Assembly (NCBI GenBank): GCA_037439785.1 | Contig: JBBIVJ010000007.1 | Span: 1 to 64,000 of the forward strand | Source: DSVZ01 sp037439785 | GTDB taxonomy: Bacteria; Verrucomicrobiota; Verrucomicrobiia; Limisphaerales; J093 | Reading direction: 5' to 3' | Length of the DNA: 64,000 nucleotides | In this document: piece by piece, positions 61,432 to 64,000 of the stretch | How positions within the stretch are numbered: position 1 is the first letter of the stretch | Layout: each line of letters opens with the position of its first letter | Translations under genes and position numbers: made by a program | Notes under the pieces: generated by a model | Databases searched by the model: none | Told to the model about the DNA's origin: nothing | Seen by the model: the letters and a program-made list of their open reading frames with translations, nothing else

Positions 61432-62019
61432 ATGAAGGTCATGGACGCCGACGAACTCCGAGGGATCACCGCCGCTCGGCGCGGTGAGCCGGGTGCTGCC
61501 GCGGCGCTGGTCGAGCGGTTTTACGCGCGCATCTACGCGTTCCTGCGGCGCCTGACCGGCAGCGAAGCCACCGCCGCCGACCTCACCCAGATCACCTTCA
61601 GCCGCCTGTGGGCCGCGCTGCCCGGCTTTGCCGGCCGGTCCAGTCCGGGCGCCTGGCTGCACGGCATCGCCCACCACGTCTATCAGGACTGGTGCCGCCG
61701 CAACGGCCGCTGGGAATGGCGGCCGGACGCCTGGTGGCTGGAGCAGGCCGACGCCGCCCCGCCGCCGGATCAACGGGCCTCGGCGACGGATCTGGCCGCG
61801 GCGCTTTACGCGGCGGTGGACCGGCTCGAACCGGACCTGCGCGAGACGGTCCACCTCCACTACTTCCAGGGCCTGACCCTCGCGGAAACCGCCGCAGCGC
61901 TGGACGTGGCCCCCAGTACCGTCAAGCACCGGCTACGCCGGGCTGTCCACGAACTGCAGACGCGCCTGCTCGGCGCCGCGGACAAACCCCGGATCTCCAC
62001 CACCCGCCCCTCGCCATGA
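61432..62019 (+). CDS. ECF-type RNA polymerase sigma factor
   Basis: A 195-residue sigma-70 family protein. Region 2 is EPGAAAALVERFYARIYAFL to about residue 90, with LTQITFSRLWAALPGFAG and GAWLHGIAHHVYQDWCRR. Region 4 is at about 125-180, with EPDLRETVHLHYFQGLTLAE and the helix-turn-helix DVAPSTVKHRLRRAVHELQ. Regions 1.1 and 3 are absent, as expected for ECF sigmas. Its stop overlaps the next gene (ATGA), which encodes a probable membrane-bound regulator. A second ATG three codons later could be the start. Confidence 0.92.
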   Translation: MKVMDADELRGITAARRGEPGAAAALVERFYARIYAFLRRLTGSEATAADLTQITFSRLWAALPGFAGRSSPGAWLHGIAHHVYQDWCRRNGRWEWRPDAWWLEQADAAPPPDQRASATDLAAALYAAVDRLEPDLRETVHLHYFQGLTLAETAAALDVAPSTVKHRLRRAVHELQTRLLGAADKPRISTTRPSP

Positions 62020-63173
62020 AACCCACCGAGACTGAAATCGAGAACCTGTTGCGCGCTGCGCCACAGCCCCGCCCGCCGGCGGGGTTGAAGGACCGGCTGC
62101 TGCGACAACTTCCCCACCCGGCCATGAACCCGACCCCCAAAACCACGCAGAACGACAGGCCCGCGCCCGAGCCCCACCCGGCCGGCAAACAGCGCACGCT
62201 GCCCGGCTGGTTGCTGAACGGCTGGCCGGCGCTGGCTGCCGCGTGTTTCGCCCTGGCCGGCCTGATGGCGCTGGCCACTCAGCGCACCGAGTTGAACAAG
62301 CTGCGTCGCCAGGTGGAGGAACTGAAGCGCGAGCAGACCGCGCTGCCGCCGGCATCCTCGCGGTCAACCACCGGCGCGTCGGCCGGTGCCTCCGGCGTGG
62401 TGGTGCCCCATGCGCGCGAGGACCTGGAACGGCTGCGCGGCCTGGAGCAGCAACTGGCCGGCGAGGTCACCGCCCTCGAGGCGCTGCGGGCGGAAAACGA
62501 GCAACTACGCGCGCAGGCGCTGACGCAGTCCGGCCTCTCCCCCGAGGAAGTCCAGCCGCTGCTCGACGCCCGGACCCGGGCGCGCAGTATCGTGTGCGTC
62601 AACCAACTCAAGCAGCTTGGTCTCGCCGCGCGGATTTGGGCCACGGACCACGGCGACGTGCTGCCGCCGGACTTCTCGACCATGTCCAACGAGATCGTGA
62701 CGCCGAAGGTGCTGGTGTGCCCTGAGGACACGGGCCGGCAGGCGGCGGCGGATTGGACGGTGTTCACGCCGGCGCAGGTGAGCTACGAGTTTCTGGCGCC
62801 GGGCGGGTCCGAAACCGAGCCGCAACGGGTCATGTTCCGCTGCCCGATTCACGGCCATGTGTGCCTGATGGACGGCAGTGTGCATTCCGGCGTGGCCCGG
62901 GAACACCCGGAGCGGCTGGTCCTCCCGGACGGCAAGTTGTATTACAACGACCCGCGTCCGTCCGCGCCGGCCCGGCCCGGGGCGACGTCGCCGGTGCAGG
63001 GGGGTTCGGAGATCAACGAGGGTGCAGGGTTGAGGCCGGACGCCAGCTCGGGGAGCGACACGCCCGCGCTTCCCACGGCGTCGGAAGTGTTGCTGCGCCG
63101 CTACGGGCTGCTGCCGCCAGACGATCCGGGAGCGCCCAAAGGGGGGGAATCCGAACCCGAACCCGCGCCATGA
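62016..63173 (+). CDS. Membrane protein joining an anti-sigma-like region to a pseudopilin-like domain
   Basis: A 385-residue protein. The N-terminus IENLLRAAPQPRPPAGLKDR resembles short cytoplasmic segments of regulators encoded after ECF sigmas. One membrane helix follows (about 68-88, WPALAAACFALAGLMALA), then a coiled coil (about 90-175, repeated Leu/Glu heptads). From about 188 it reads RSIVCVNQLKQLGLAARIWATDH, then PKVLVCPED and CLMDGSVHSG, matching the globular part of the pseudopilin families (compare the CINNLKQLGL of the protein at 37473). The prepilin cleavage motif is absent. The C-terminus is Pro/Gly-rich. An anti-sigma role is inferred from operon position; the domain fusion is seen directly. 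Confidence 0.68.
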   Translation: MKPTETEIENLLRAAPQPRPPAGLKDRLLRQLPHPAMNPTPKTTQNDRPAPEPHPAGKQRTLPGWLLNGWPALAAACFALAGLMALATQRTELNKLRRQVEELKREQTALPPASSRSTTGASAGASGVVVPHAREDLERLRGLEQQLAGEVTALEALRAENEQLRAQALTQSGLSPEEVQPLLDARTRARSIVCVNQLKQLGLAARIWATDHGDVLPPDFSTMSNEIVTPKVLVCPEDTGRQAAADWTVFTPAQVSYEFLAPGGSETEPQRVMFRCPIHGHVCLMDGSVHSGVAREHPERLVLPDGKLYYNDPRPSAPARPGATSPVQGGSEINEGAGLRPDASSGSDTPALPTASEVLLRRYGLLPPDDPGAPKGGESEPEPAP

Positions 63174-63865
63174 AAACGGGGGGCTGGATTTCCGGAACGG
63201 TCATTCTGGTCGCGCTGGCCGTCGGCATCCCGGCCCTTCGGCAACAGCACCACCTCGCGCGCCTGCGCCGCGAAGTGGGCGACCTGACCCGGACGATGGC
63301 CCAACAGCAGGCGCGGACGGCCCCAGTGGCTCAGGCCGTGCCGGTCGCCACCGGCACTCCGCTGAGCGAGACCGAGAAGCTTGAATTGCTGCGGTTGCGG
63401 GCGGAGGTGACCCGCCTCCAGGAGCGTCGCCGCGAACTGGGCCGGGTCCGCGAGGAAAACGCATCCCTGAAGCAGCGTCAGCCGGCGGCCGGGCCGGCAG
63501 GCGCGGGTCATGTCTCCTTGCCGGAGGGTTACGTGCGGCGGGCGCAGGCACAATATCTCGGCAGCGCCACCCCGGAAGCCGCGCTGCAATCCTTTTTCTG
63601 GGCACTTGAGCACCGGGACACCAACGTCCTGTTACAGGTGCTGGTTCGGGAAGCCGCTGACAGCCTCCTGCAAGAGTTGGACCGCCGGGGGGCGGAGGAC
63701 TTCTGGAAGGCCAGCCTCCTGCCAGGCTTCCGCGTGGTGGCGGTCGAGTCCCCGAGCTACGATGAGGTCAAGCTGAGCGTGGAAATCATTCCCGGCGAAC
63801 CCCCCGAGTCCATGACCCTGTTCCGCGAGGCCGACCTGTGGCGTGTGCGTCCCTTCCAAGAGTGA
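63170..63865 (+). CDS. Membrane-anchored coiled-coil protein, third gene of the sigma operon
   Basis: A 231-residue protein with one N-terminal helix (about 7-22, ISGTVILVALAVGIPAL), a coiled coil (about 26-105) and a C-terminal domain beginning YLGSATPEAALQSFFWALEH. That pattern (helix, then repeated Asp/Asn and Trp) resembles small NTF2-like or DUF4878-type domains, and RVVAVESPSYDEVKLSVEII plus LWRVRPFQE completes it. The ATG overlaps the previous stop by ATGA. Its topology mirrors the middle gene, so the two may form a membrane complex through their coiled coils. Function unknown. Confidence 0.68.
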   Translation: MKTGGWISGTVILVALAVGIPALRQQHHLARLRREVGDLTRTMAQQQARTAPVAQAVPVATGTPLSETEKLELLRLRAEVTRLQERRRELGRVREENASLKQRQPAAGPAGAGHVSLPEGYVRRAQAQYLGSATPEAALQSFFWALEHRDTNVLLQVLVREAADSLLQELDRRGAEDFWKASLLPGFRVVAVESPSYDEVKLSVEIIPGEPPESMTLFREADLWRVRPFQE

Positions 63866-64000
63866 GGTGCAGCCCGCCCGGGAGATGAGGAACAGCCTCC
63901 CCCGCTCCTGATCTTCCCAGGGCGGATGGCGAAGCGGCAGCGGCGGAATGACCCGGCCCGCTCGCGCCGGCCTCAGATTGCCACGCGGAATGGTTCGCCG

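Noticed and set aside
1..64000. CRISPR arrays, rRNA, tRNA genes or prophage
   Set aside because: No regularly spaced repeats, no tRNA-like cloverleaf or rRNA segments, and no integrase or phage structural motifs were seen in any gap.

Overview
The window looks like chromosomal DNA of a high-GC Verrucomicrobiota bacterium, probably of the Limisphaerales/Pedosphaera side. The pointers are a pseudopilin with the N-terminus typical of that group (37473-38291), a paired cytochrome/DUF1549/DUF1553 and DUF1501 secreted system (57114-61081), a GldA/F/G-like ABC operon with DUF4340 and AsmA-like proteins, a sulfatase, a decayed quinoprotein and a verrucomicrobial-type HemE. Taxonomy is inferred from recalled family features, not from a search. 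No rRNA, tRNA, CRISPR array, integrase or intact insertion sequence was seen.

Layout. 1-3.2 kb: the end of a polysaccharide flippase, an AMMECR1 protein, a ChbG-type deacetylase and a small membrane protein. 3.4-11.8 kb: recG (minus), then a hybrid sensor kinase, an alpha/beta hydrolase, a PLP aminotransferase, pdxH and leuD (plus). 11.8-16.8 kb: a sulfatase (minus) divergent from a tight dapF-dapA-dapB-folK lysine/folate operon followed by a glutaredoxin. 16.8-18.5 kb: a three-gene cassette of unknown function led by a TIGR04255-type protein. 18.5-28.1 kb: a six-gene minus-strand envelope operon (HtrA protease, ABC ATPase, permease, GldG-like, DUF4340, AsmA-like). 28.2-38.3 kb: DUF2851, PfkB kinase, S46 peptidase, cimA, a glycosyltransferase pair with an isochorismatase-fold hydrolase, and the pseudopilin. 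38.4-44.9 kb: DsbD-like reductase, dnaN, galK, gatB. 44.9-45.4 kb: remnant of a PQQ-type beta-propeller gene.

45.4-54.8 kb is the most unusual part: an amidohydrolase, then hypD-hypE-hypF-hypC, hemE, hemN and an opposing hypA. hypB and hydrogenase subunits are not in the window. Base composition falls inside hypF and stays AT-rich to about 55 kb. A perfect 16-bp ParB-type parS palindrome sits in the hypC-hemE gap. With dnaN about 11 kb away, this suggests, but does not prove, an origin-proximal location.

54.8-55.7 kb holds no recognisable gene. 55.7-61.1 kb encodes a duplicated outer-membrane beta-barrel and the DUF1549/1553-DUF1501 pair. 61.4-63.9 kb is an ECF sigma operon whose second protein joins an anti-sigma-like membrane and coiled-coil region to a pseudopilin-like domain. 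The last 135 bases hold nothing recognisable.

Many operons use 4-bp ATGA or GTGA start/stop overlaps, and clear Shine-Dalgarno sites are rare, so several starts are provisional. Residue positions are counted from the start given in each entry.
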